This document shows positions 1-7,033 of a DNA stretch of 64,000 bases, in pieces. How positions within the stretch are numbered: the first letter of the stretch is position 1; the number at the start of each line of letters is the position of its first letter. Below the pieces are notes generated by a model, which saw only the letters and a program-made list of their open reading frames with translations, made no database searches and was not told the DNA's origin. Source of the DNA: Chromobacterium sp. ATCC 53434 (GTDB taxonomy: Bacteria; Pseudomonadota; Gammaproteobacteria; Burkholderiales; Chromobacteriaceae); NCBI RefSeq assembly GCF_002848345.1, contig NZ_CP025429.1, forward strand, positions 2,356,001 through 2,420,000, written 5' to 3'. A program made the position numbers and the translations under genes.

Positions 1-419
1 TTCGGATCGGTGGAGCGCAGGCCGGCGGGCAGAGATACCGTCACCCGGATGGCGGTGGCGTTCACATCCGCCACAGTTTGCGTGATCGGATTCGTCGCCT
101 TCACCTCCAAGCCCACGCCGATCTCCGTCTCGACAGCCGGAAAACCCTGAATCGCGGGCTGCGTTTGGGTGCCAGTGCGATACGAAACCTGCATGTTCTG
201 GAAGTTGAACGAACCGTCAGAATTCTGAATCGGCGTATCGTCCAGATAGATGCTTTTCAGCGGATTGGCCGGGTCGGCCGGCCCGCCGGTCTCGCCATGG
301 CCCAGCAGCACCATCATGCGGCCGTAGCTGATCGACTGCGCGGTGTCGGGCGACTCTACCGGGGTATGCTGGCTGCCACCGCCGCCGCCCTTGGCGCCAA
401 AGATTGCATCGTCGGACAT
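1..419 (-). CDS. Phage tail tip / host-specificity protein (lambda gpJ-like), N-terminal part
   Basis: The reading frame is open from an ATG at 419 to the left edge, so only the first ~139 residues are present. It begins MSDDAIFGAKGGGGGSQ and continues through GRMMVLLGHGETGGP and KSIYLDDTPIQNSDGS, the usual start of lambda J-type central tail fibre proteins, which form the tail tip and contact the host receptor. It lies 34 bp downstream of the tail assembly gene I, as expected for the order K-I-J. Family assignment is from motif and gene order; whether the rest is intact cannot be seen. Confidence 0.75.
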   Translation of the reverse strand, partial: MSDDAIFGAKGGGGGSQHTPVESPDTAQSISYGRMMVLLGHGETGGPADPANPLKSIYLDDTPIQNSDGSFNFQNMQVSYRTGTQTQPAIQGFPAVETEIGVGLEVKATNPITQTVADVNATAIRVTVSLPAGLRSTDP

Positions 420-453
420 TCATGCTCCAGAAAAGATGCCCGCGCTCGGCGGG

Positions 454-1065
454 CTATACGAGTACAGGGGAGTTGGTGGGCAGCGCCCCGGTGCCGATGT
501 CCTCGACGCTGACGCCGGCGGAAATCACAGTGCCGGCAATCAGCATGGTGCCGACGCCTATCGGGATGGGCAGGCCCTGGGCGCTGGTCTGCTGCGCGCC
601 GTTGAACCAGTAGTTCGGCTTGCCGTCCTTGGCCTGCCAGTCGGGCTGCTTGGGGATGGGGGTCAGCAGTTGAATCGCTCCGCCAATCATCATGCTTGCG
701 CCGACGCCATAGCCTGCGGTCACTGCCGCGGCACTCCAGTACAGCGGGTTCCACCACGAGAAAGCCAAGATGGCCGCACCGGCCAGAAAGCGAACGCCAG
801 CACTCGCCCCAACGATCACCGGCATAATCAGGATGTCGCCCTGACTCACCAGCACGATCTCATCCTCCGCGACATCCCTATCAGCCACCGTCACGCGATA
901 TCCGACCTTCTCCGGATCGCTCTCACGCAGGTGCTGGGCAAACCCTGGCCAGTTGGCTTCCAGCATGCGGATGGCTTCCGCCACGCTGTCCACGTAGGCG
1001 GCGAACTCCTTCACGAACTTCTCGCCCAACTCTCCGCCCAGGCGGACGTTCCGTTTCTCACCCAT
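454..1065 (-). CDS. Phage tail assembly protein I (lambda gpI-like)
   Basis: 203 residues, the normal size for gpI-type tail assembly proteins. The N-terminal half holds the typical region with a WPGFAQHLRES segment and the ADRDVAEDEIVLVSQGD stretch before a Gly/Ala-rich hydrophobic middle (residues ~85-135). The C-terminal half has TPIPKQPDW and the NYWFNGAQQTSAQG motif seen in these proteins. Its start overlaps the end of the upstream K gene by 8 bp, indicating coupled translation, and J follows directly. It probably helps tail-tip assembly. No damage is visible. Confidence 0.8.
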   Translation of the reverse strand: MGEKRNVRLGGELGEKFVKEFAAYVDSVAEAIRMLEANWPGFAQHLRESDPEKVGYRVTVADRDVAEDEIVLVSQGDILIMPVIVGASAGVRFLAGAAILAFSWWNPLYWSAAAVTAGYGVGASMMIGGAIQLLTPIPKQPDWQAKDGKPNYWFNGAQQTSAQGLPIPIGVGTMLIAGTVISAGVSVEDIGTGALPTNSPVLV

Positions 1066-1741
1066 TTCGAGACCTCACAATCGTGACGGTACAGCGCCGC
1101 CACCAGCCGCCATAAATGCCGACCTGGCTGGGCTGATGGTAGAGCTGATGAAGGATGCGGCTATCGCCGAGGTAGATGGCAACGTGGTTGACCACGCTGG
1201 CCTCGCACATCATGAAGATCAGGTCGCCACGCGCGGGCTCGCCTTCAACGACATCCACCGACGCGCTAGCCAGCCACGCCGGGAATGGGCTATCTCCCCG
1301 CTTCCAGAATTCCTCTGCCACCTGCGCCCGCGGCAATACAATCCCGGTCTCCCGACGATGCCAGTCCTGCGCCAGCGTGAAGCAGTCGAACATGCCCCAG
1401 CAGAATGGCCGCCCCTCGTAGGGCGCCTGCCAGCCGATGGGCTCGGTCAGCGTGTGCTCACCGTTCGGCCAACTGACGATGTGCCAGGGCAGCCCGGTCC
1501 GCTCGCACATCACACGATCCACCATCGATGGCTCGGCGGTGTCGTCGGGGTGACTGTGCCAGATGCCGACAACTCGGCCCAGTTGCTCAGCGGCGGCATA
1601 GTCAACCGGGTCGAGCTCAAACTGCGCGCGGGGGTCGCCGGCGATGTTCCGGCACTGGTAGACGCGCCCGGAGTTCAGCAGCACGCCGCACGCCTCCTGC
1701 GGGTGTGCCAGCTCCGCCAGGTGAAGCATTTCGTTGATCAT
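1058..1741 (-). CDS. Phage tail tip protein K: JAMM peptidase plus NlpC/P60 domain
   Basis: 227 residues starting at MINEMLHLAELAHP; a longer in-frame extension upstream is spurious because it runs into the IS element. The N-terminal domain (~1-110) is an MPN/JAMM isopeptidase-like fold with a complete zinc motif, EACGVLL followed by HSHPDDTAEPSMVD (H-x-H-x7-S-x2-D). The C-terminal domain (~115-227) is NlpC/P60-like, with the Cys in FDCFTLAQDW and the His in NHVAIYLGD. This pairing is typical of lambda gpK, which acts at the tail tip during maturation or cell-wall passage. Both active sites look intact. Confidence 0.85.
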   Translation of the reverse strand: MINEMLHLAELAHPQEACGVLLNSGRVYQCRNIAGDPRAQFELDPVDYAAAEQLGRVVGIWHSHPDDTAEPSMVDRVMCERTGLPWHIVSWPNGEHTLTEPIGWQAPYEGRPFCWGMFDCFTLAQDWHRRETGIVLPRAQVAEEFWKRGDSPFPAWLASASVDVVEGEPARGDLIFMMCEASVVNHVAIYLGDSRILHQLYHQPSQVGIYGGWWRRCTVTIVRSRNG

Positions 1742-1799
1742 GGGACATCCAGAAACGAGAAAACCCGCCGGAGCGGGTTGATTGTAGGGGTGAGATCGC

Positions 1800-1905
1800 T
1801 CAGCCGTAACGACGCAGCCCCAGCAGTCCAGGGAAGTTGGTCTGGTTCCCTCGGCACTGGCAGTCGCTGTAGTGCTTGCCGCAAGCGTCTTTGTTGGGAT
1901 CGCTA
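1800..1905 (-). pseudogene. Minor tail protein L, C-terminal remnant
   Basis: The last ~34 residues (DPNKDACGKHYSDCQC, then RGNQTNFPGLLGLRRYG and stop) match the cysteine-rich end of lambda L-type minor tail proteins, which carry an Fe-S cluster near the C-terminus. The rest of the gene is missing: the frame runs into the IS630 end at 1906, and the sequence beyond the IS is tape-measure gene, not the start of L. This is a remnant left by a deletion rather than a simple insertion. Confidence 0.65.
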
Positions 1906-3027
1906 TTAATCCGGCAGTAATAATCCGTACAGATTGTATACTTCCGGCATGGAAAAAATCGATGTGCGCAAGCTTGAACTGGCCGCCCGTGAGCAGCTGA
2001 GGCGTACCGCTATCCGGATGTACAAGCGAGGCCGGTCTCAAGCCAGTATTGCCGAAGAACTCGGGCTGCGCCGCCCCACCATTTCCGCCTGGGTGGTGCG
2101 TGAGGCAGCACTAGGTGCGCAGGGATTCAAAGAACAGAAGCGCGGTCGCGCCGAAGGCACCGGCCGTCGGCTGACCGAGGCGCAGGAAGCCCGGATCAAG
2201 CAGGACATCGTGGATCGCACGCCAGACCAGATGAAGCTGAGGTTTGCCCTGTGGAGTGCTCAGGCGGTCAAGGCTGTAATCAAGCAGATGTTTCTGATCG
2301 ATCTGCCGATCCGTACTGTCCGTCTGTACTTGGCCCGCTGGGGCTTTACGCCGCAGCGCCCGCTCAAACGCGCTTATGAGCAGCGACCGGCAGCAGTCGA
2401 GAAATGGCTCAAGGAGGAATACCCGGCTATCGTCGCGCGTGCCAAAGCGGAAATGGCTGAAATCAGCTGGGGCGACGAATCGGCGGTGTCGAGTGTTGAG
2501 CACTTTCCGCGTGGCTACGCCCCAAAAGGCCAAACCCCAGTTCTGGTGTTATCCCAATCGAAAAGAGCGCGCATCAACTTGATTTCGGCCATTACCAACC
2601 AAGGCAAGATGCGCTTCATGCTGTACCGGGAGACCTTGACGGCCCGGGTGCTGATCAAGTTTCTGATGCGGCTGATCCGTGATGCTGGCGGCAAGAAGGT
2701 GTTCTTGATCCTCGACAACTTGCGCGTGCATCACAGCAAGCTGGTGCAAGCATGGTTGGAGGAGGAAGAGAACAAGAAGGCGATTGAGTTGTTCTTCCTG
2801 CCCAGCTACTCACCGGAACTGAACCCGGATGAATACTTGAACGGCGACCTGAAGGCCAGAATGAGCGCAGGTGAGCCGGTTCGATCAGACGGTCAACTTC
2901 AAGGGAAAGTGCTGTCCCATTTACGCTCATTGCAGAAGCAGCCGGCCAGAATCCGGTCGTACTTCCGGCATGAAAAAATCCGCTACGCGGCATGAGCTTT
3001 CTGTACGGTATTTGACTGCCGGATTAA
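1906..3027 (+). mobile_element. IS630-family insertion sequence, copy 1 (1122 bp)
   Basis: The element begins TTAATCCGGCAGT and ends with the inverted form ACTGCCGGATTAA. It is flanked by TA at 1904-1905 and 3028-3029, the TA duplication typical of IS630/Tc1-mariner elements. It contains one transposase gene. Three more copies of exactly the same length occur at 5399, 25163 and 37842, all in the opposite orientation. The flanks here do not join into one gene, which suggests that recombination between two copies removed prophage DNA. Confidence 0.93.
1949..2995 (+). CDS. IS630-family transposase (copy 1)
   Basis: 348 residues from the ATG of MEKIDVRK; a TTG five codons earlier is possible. 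The N-terminal ~55 residues form a helix-turn-helix (SQASIAEELGL). A second winged-helix-like region spans ~75-145, followed by an RNase H-fold DDE domain with D176 (ISWGDESAV), D256 (LILDNLRVHHS) and E295 (LNPDEYLNGDLK). It should cut and paste the element into TA sites. All four copies in the window encode the same protein, indicating very recent spread. No frameshift is visible. Confidence 0.92.
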   Translation: MEKIDVRKLELAAREQLRRTAIRMYKRGRSQASIAEELGLRRPTISAWVVREAALGAQGFKEQKRGRAEGTGRRLTEAQEARIKQDIVDRTPDQMKLRFALWSAQAVKAVIKQMFLIDLPIRTVRLYLARWGFTPQRPLKRAYEQRPAAVEKWLKEEYPAIVARAKAEMAEISWGDESAVSSVEHFPRGYAPKGQTPVLVLSQSKRARINLISAITNQGKMRFMLYRETLTARVLIKFLMRLIRDAGGKKVFLILDNLRVHHSKLVQAWLEEEENKKAIELFFLPSYSPELNPDEYLNGDLKARMSAGEPVRSDGQLQGKVLSHLRSLQKQPARIRSYFRHEKIRYAA

Positions 3028-4108
3028 TAGCTCCGGCCGCCTTCCATTGCTTCATGAAGGCCGCGCCCCGCCCCTGGATGAAGGTGCTGGCGATCTCCAA
3101 CGAAGCTTCGTAGCTGGAGAAGCCACTGCCGACCAGGCTTTGCATGCTGCCCTGGTAGTCGATGCCGGCCTTCTTGTACGCCTCTATGGTCGGCTTGGCA
3201 TTCATGTGCGACAGCCAGTTACGCAGATTGGTCACGGCCTCGTCGCCGGACCCGGCGCCTTCGCGGCCGACTTCCAGACTGGCCACGATCTGGGTGACTG
3301 CTTCCTGGCCCTTGATGCCTTTGGCCGCAAAGGCGGCCGTCATTTCCGGCAACGCCTTCGCCATGTCCTTCAGTTCGAACCTCCCCAACTTGCCGCCATA
3401 GGCCGCCCGGTTGAACGCCTCCTTCAAGCCCTTTTCGGTTTTGATACCCAGCGTCTCGGTGAAGCTGTAGACCATGCTGGCCACGTCCCGCATGTCGGCA
3501 TTGGTCGCCGTCGACACCTGGCCAAGCAGCTTGGCCCGTTCCCCGGCCTCCTTGGCATCCATGCCGGCCGCAACCAACGTGTTGACGCCTTCCATGATTG
3601 CGGCATGCCCCTGGTTGGTGGTGAGGGCCGCCTGGCGGATCAGCCCTCCGACCTGCTGCTCCTGCAGCTTGGTCAGATTGCCGGTGATGGCGATATCGCG
3701 CAGGCCCGACTCGAATCGTGCTCCCTGCTTTATGGAGCTGAAGACCGGCGCGCCAACGGCTACCGCTGTCGCTGCGCTTTCCTTCATCCCCGACCAGCTG
3801 TCCTGGCGTGCCTGCTTCAACTCCAAGCCGCGCGCCATGCTGGCGGCCAGCTTTTCCTGCTTCAGCCTGAGCGCGTCCACTGCGCGCCCCAGCCGTTCGT
3901 AGTCGCGGTTCAGCGCGGCTAGGCTGCCGCCGCTCAAAGTGCCCATGGCGCGCCGCATAGACTGCCCCAGGGCGTCCTGCTGGGCCGTCAATTGCTTGCT
4001 GGTGGCGCCGAGTACATCCATGGTGCGTTTGGCGCCAGCGAATGCGGCAAGGTAGGAACCCTGCAAAACGGCACCGATTGCCACACTGACCAGCATGTTG
4101 TTCGCCAT
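3028..4108 (-). pseudogene. Phage tail tape measure protein, truncated by the IS
   Basis: The frame starts at MANNMLVSVAIGAVLQGS and codes ~360 genuine residues: a helical start with many Ala/Gln (RTMDVLGATSKQLTAQQD), then the TP901-type core region (ARFESGLRDIAITGN ... MEGVNTLVAAGMDAKEAG ... MVYSFTETLG). Coding stops at the IS boundary; the last ~30 residues of the open frame are IS sequence. Tape measure proteins usually exceed 600 residues, so the C-terminal part is missing, together with genes M and most of L. It would normally set tail length. It is now surely non-functional. Confidence 0.8.
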
Positions 4109-4130
4109 CTGAAAGCGTCCTCGCTATACT
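4096..4130 (+). promoter_or_regulatory. Candidate promoter for the small opposite-strand phage gene
   Basis: A good -10 hexamer TATACT lies at 4125-4130, seven bases before the ATG at 4137; a weak -35 candidate TTGTTC lies at 4099-4104. It overlaps the start of the tape measure gene on the other strand. The short leader would leave little room for a ribosome-binding site. Confidence 0.35.
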
Positions 4131-4136
4131 GCGCTT

Positions 4137-4391
4137 ATGAAAATCGAAACCCATGACATCAGCGAAACCATCGCTGAAGCCGTCCAGATCGTCGGTGCCG
4201 CCGTCGCCTGCGGAGTCGCCATATGGTGGGCATGGTCGCTTGCTGCGGGTAGCGTGGTCGGCTTTGTCTTGCTGTTGCTTCTGGCCGTGCTATTCATCGC
4301 GCCGCTGGTCGCCTGGGGATTGCCGATGGTGGCGCTGGTGCTGGGCGCGCTGGTCCGGGTGATCCGCTCCGACCACTCCATCCCGCTGTAA
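4137..4391 (+). CDS. Small membrane protein encoded against the tail operon (phage 'moron' candidate)
   Basis: 84 residues. A charged, soluble start (MKIETHDISETIAEAVQ) is followed by two or three hydrophobic segments, ~20-38 and ~40-75 with a GLP break, and a short charged tail (RVIRSDHSIPL). It runs opposite to the tail genes, with its own -10 element and its own intrinsic terminator at 4410-4440. That arrangement is typical of morons, autonomous prophage genes expressed in lysogens that often alter the host or exclude other phages. The function is unknown; an exclusion or envelope role is inference. Family not recognised. Confidence 0.5.
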   Translation: MKIETHDISETIAEAVQIVGAAVACGVAIWWAWSLAAGSVVGFVLLLLLAVLFIAPLVAWGLPMVALVLGALVRVIRSDHSIPL

Positions 4392-4409
4392 GTCCGGCTC
4401 TTCGCCACA

Positions 4410-4440
4410 GGCCGCCGATAATCCGGCGGCCTTTGCTTTG
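4410..4440 (+). terminator. Intrinsic terminator after the small membrane gene
   Basis: An 8-bp perfect stem GGCCGCCG / CGGCGGCC with a six-base loop is followed by TTTGCTTTG. It lies 18 bp after the stop codon at 4391 and reads in the plus direction. Confidence 0.7.
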
Positions 4441-4445
4441 TGGCC

Positions 4446-4620
4446 TTAGTGAGTTTGCCGGCGCTTAATCTCCCTCTCCGCAGCTCCCAGCCAGAACCAG
4501 TAATCTTCCATCTCCAGCCCGTCGATCTCGGACGGCGGCATCCCCAGCGCGATCAACAGCACTTCATCCAGCGGCAGCAGGCTGCTCTCCGATGCCCACC
4601 ATTTGGCGAAAACAATCGGA
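4446..4620 (-). CDS. Second tail assembly chaperone frame (GpE-like), probably made by frameshifting
   Basis: An open frame with no convincing start codon ends at the TAA at 4446-4448. Its C-terminal part (VFAKWWASESSLL, then ALGMPPSEIDGLEMEDYWFW) resembles P2 GpE-type chaperone extensions. It overlaps the end of the upstream chaperone gene and lies in the -2/+1 frame relative to it. Tail chaperone pairs are commonly produced by programmed frameshifting, and Mu-like phages use a -2 shift. The left limit given is approximate. Internal initiation is the alternative. Confidence 0.5.
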
Positions 4621-4833
4621 CAATGCCTTGCTGTCGGCGATGTCCAGCTGGTCGATGTCTTCCAGCGTCAGGCCCGTCATGCGGGCGAACAGGTAGTCTT
4701 CCTGGTCGGCGTCGTCTTGGCTGTGGCGGCTGGCGGCCTTCAAGTCCGCGCGCTTCAGGCGCTTGATGTCCAGCGCCTCAATACGCTGGCCTGCGGCACT
4801 GGTGAACGGGTACTGCAGCTTGAGCTTGTCCAT
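4564..4833 (-). CDS. Phage tail assembly chaperone (gp41 / GpE family)
   Basis: 89 residues starting MDKLKLQYPFTSAAGQ. The pattern 'MDKLxLxYPFT...G..IEALDIKRLKRADLKAA...ARMTGLTLEDIDQLDIAD' is characteristic of the Mu gp41 / P2 E chaperone family, which coats the tape measure protein during tail assembly. It sits just upstream of the tape measure gene, as expected. Upstream of it the tail-tube genes that should follow are absent; instead the prophage ends and a PAAR gene begins on the other strand, so the prophage is truncated on this side too. Confidence 0.8.
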   Translation of the reverse strand: MDKLKLQYPFTSAAGQRIEALDIKRLKRADLKAASRHSQDDADQEDYLFARMTGLTLEDIDQLDIADSKALSDCFRQMVGIGEQPAAAG

Positions 4834-4978
4834 GGAAATATCCTTCCGTTTGATTGATTGGGAACCACGAAAGGATTGTGGCCGGGTGGCCGAGGAAACG
4901 CCGTTAAAGGGCTTTAAAGAAGGGTTTGCACGTTTGGTCAGTCGAAAAGGTCAAGGTATCGTGATAGTTTCCGCGGCC

Positions 4979-5443
4979 ATGAAACCCGTCATCAGATTGG
5001 GCGACCCCACCAGCCACGACGGCAAGGTGGTCAGCGCCTCCAGTACCACCACCATGTTCGGCAAGGCTGTCGCATTGGTGGGCGACTCCGTCTCTTGCCC
5101 ACAGCAGGGCCATACCAATTGTGTGATTGTTGAAGGCGATCCCACCTGGACAGTGGGAGGCAAAAGCGTCGCGTTGGACGGCCACAAGGTCAGCTGCGGT
5201 GCCACGCTGATCAGCACGCTCGGCGCAGTGATGCGAAGCTATGAAAGTAGTGGAACAGCGACTACAGGGGCTAGCTCTATTGGGGTTGCCGCTGGCGCCG
5301 CAGTTGCCGCGGCGGCGGTGGGCCTTGCCGCCTTCGATGAGCAGATCAGGTTCTTTACTGCCAATCGCAATGTCTTGGCGAACACCCGTTACAAGCTATT
5401 AATCCGGCAGTCAAATACCGTACAGAAAGCTCATGCCGCGTAG
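4979..5443 (+). CDS. PAAR-domain protein (type VI secretion spike tip), last codons replaced by IS sequence
   Basis: The PAAR domain fills residues ~1-85 (MKPVIRLGDPTSHDGKVV, then VGDSVSCPQQGH and GGKSVALDGHKVSCGATL), with the spaced His/Cys residues that bind zinc at the tip. A short Ala/Gly-rich hydrophobic segment follows (~95-120). Without the IS630 insertion at 5399 the frame would have ended two codons later (…YKLS, stop). The insertion replaces the end with 12 or so IS-encoded residues, so the protein is probably still functional. It should cap a VgrG spike; no VgrG or toxin domain is in view. The start was chosen at the ATG beginning the PAAR motif. Confidence 0.8.
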   Translation: MKPVIRLGDPTSHDGKVVSASSTTTMFGKAVALVGDSVSCPQQGHTNCVIVEGDPTWTVGGKSVALDGHKVSCGATLISTLGAVMRSYESSGTATTGASSIGVAAGAAVAAAAVGLAAFDEQIRFFTANRNVLANTRYKLLIRQSNTVQKAHAA

Positions 5444-6520
5444 CGGATTTTTTCATGCCGGAAGTACGACCGGATTCTGGCCGGCTGCTTCTGCAATGAG
5501 CGTAAATGGGACAGCACTTTCCCTTGAAGTTGACCGTCTGATCGAACCGGCTCACCTGCGCTCATTCTGGCCTTCAGGTCGCCGTTCAAGTATTCATCCG
5601 GGTTCAGTTCCGGTGAGTAGCTGGGCAGGAAGAACAACTCAATCGCCTTCTTGTTCTCTTCCTCCTCCAACCATGCTTGCACCAGCTTGCTGTGATGCAC
5701 GCGCAAGTTGTCGAGGATCAAGAACACCTTCTTGCCGCCAGCATCACGGATCAGCCGCATCAGAAACTTGATCAGCACCCGGGCCGTCAAGGTCTCCCGG
5801 TACAGCATGAAGCGCATCTTGCCTTGGTTGGTAATGGCCGAAATCAAGTTGATGCGCGCTCTTTTCGATTGGGATAACACCAGAACTGGGGTTTGGCCTT
5901 TTGGGGCGTAGCCACGCGGAAAGTGCTCAACACTCGACACCGCCGATTCGTCGCCCCAGCTGATTTCAGCCATTTCCGCTTTGGCACGCGCGACGATAGC
6001 CGGGTATTCCTCCTTGAGCCATTTCTCGACTGCTGCCGGTCGCTGCTCATAAGCGCGTTTGAGCGGGCGCTGCGGCGTAAAGCCCCAGCGGGCCAAGTAC
6101 AGACGGACAGTACGGATCGGCAGATCGATCAGAAACATCTGCTTGATTACAGCCTTGACCGCCTGAGCACTCCACAGGGCAAACCTCAGCTTCATCTGGT
6201 CTGGCGTGCGATCCACGATGTCCTGCTTGATCCGGGCTTCCTGCGCCTCGGTCAGCCGACGGCCGGTGCCTTCGGCGCGACCGCGCTTCTGTTCTTTGAA
6301 TCCCTGCGCACCTAGTGCTGCCTCACGCACCACCCAGGCGGAAATGGTGGGGCGGCGCAGCCCGAGTTCTTCGGCAATACTGGCTTGAGACCGGCCTCGC
6401 TTGTACATCCGGATAGCGGTACGCCTCAGCTGCTCACGGGCGGCCAGTTCAAGCTTGCGCACATCGATTTTTTCCATGCCGGAAGTATACAATCTGTACG
6501 GATTATTACTGCCGGATTAA
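5399..6520 (-). mobile_element. IS630-family insertion sequence, copy 2 (1122 bp)
   Basis: Same length and ends as copy 1 but inverted, flanked by TA at 5397-5398 and 6521-6522. Removing the IS and one TA restores two convergent genes that end at the insertion point (PAAR …KLS-stop and a minus-strand gene …SLT-stop), so it is a simple insertion that harmed neither gene. Confidence 0.93.
5431..6477 (-). CDS. IS630-family transposase (copy 2)
   Basis: 348 residues, the same protein as the transposase of copy 1 with intact D176, D256 and E295. It starts at the ATG 15 bp inside a longer TTG frame. It lies between two intact convergent genes and transcribes toward the PAAR gene. Confidence 0.92.
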   Translation of the reverse strand: MEKIDVRKLELAAREQLRRTAIRMYKRGRSQASIAEELGLRRPTISAWVVREAALGAQGFKEQKRGRAEGTGRRLTEAQEARIKQDIVDRTPDQMKLRFALWSAQAVKAVIKQMFLIDLPIRTVRLYLARWGFTPQRPLKRAYEQRPAAVEKWLKEEYPAIVARAKAEMAEISWGDESAVSSVEHFPRGYAPKGQTPVLVLSQSKRARINLISAITNQGKMRFMLYRETLTARVLIKFLMRLIRDAGGKKVFLILDNLRVHHSKLVQAWLEEEENKKAIELFFLPSYSPELNPDEYLNGDLKARMSAGEPVRSDGQLQGKVLSHLRSLQKQPARIRSYFRHEKIRYAA

Positions 6521-6825
6521 TAAGTTAAGCTTTTGGCACATTTACTTGTCAAGTTATCTCTAAATGCTTTGATCAGCAGACATACATCTTGCTTGGCTAA
6601 TTTGCTCGGCCATCCCGCTCTGGTTTCTGCTATTATTTTTCTACACTTAACTCGGGCAATAATTAAGACATGGAGCTTACGCCTATCCGTTTGCTTGGCT
6701 TGTGCCGCCTTCAAGATATTGTCTACGCGGCGAAGTAGAAAAGGGCTGATATCCTTTCCTTTTTCAGAAGTAGATATAAGGATTTTCGTTAATCCGTCGA
6801 TAGCCGCGTGGTCTTCCATCAGCAT
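6517..6825 (-). CDS. Hypothetical protein, possible partner of the PAAR locus
   Basis: About 102 residues, largely helical and basic (ISPFLLRRVDNILKAAQAKQ, KLHVLIIARVKCRKIIAE), with no signal peptide or membrane segment. It converges on the PAAR gene; the natural stop lay exactly at the TA where IS copy 2 inserted, so now only the last codon differs (…SLTY). A strong AAGAGGAG sits just upstream of ATGs at 6825 and 6819; either could be the start. Family not recognised. An immunity role is only a guess from position. Confidence 0.5.
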   Translation of the reverse strand: MLMEDHAAIDGLTKILISTSEKGKDISPFLLRRVDNILKAAQAKQTDRRKLHVLIIARVKCRKIIAETRAGWPSKLAKQDVCLLIKAFRDNLTSKCAKSLTY

Positions 6826-6966
6826 CAACTCCTCTTAAGTAGCGTTCCACAAATTTTATTTTGCATATGGCCCGCCCGAAATAAGACTAGTCTTAAAATT
6901 CTTTTTCAATGACATGGCCGTCCTCTATGATCGTCCAGCAACATCAGACGTAGAGGGCGCGTAAGG

Positions 6967-6991
6967 CCTGGACAGTTTGTCCGGGTCTTTT
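6967..6991 (+). terminator. Intrinsic terminator-like hairpin
   Basis: The 8-bp stem CCTGGACA / TGTCCGGG (one G-T pair) has a three-base loop and is followed by TCTTTT. No clear gene ends just before it on this strand; a short open frame (MAVLYDRPATSDVEGA) stops at 6962 and may be the tail of a lost gene. Confidence 0.55.
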
Positions 6992-7033
6992 CATTTGATA
7001 TCCGCCGCCCGGCAGCCAAGCGGAATGCTTGAC

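Noticed and set aside
6529..6838. Plus-strand frame of 101 codons opposite the hypothetical gene at 6517
   Set aside because: The minus-strand frame has AAGAGGAG at its start and a natural stop at the IS target; the plus frame has neither.
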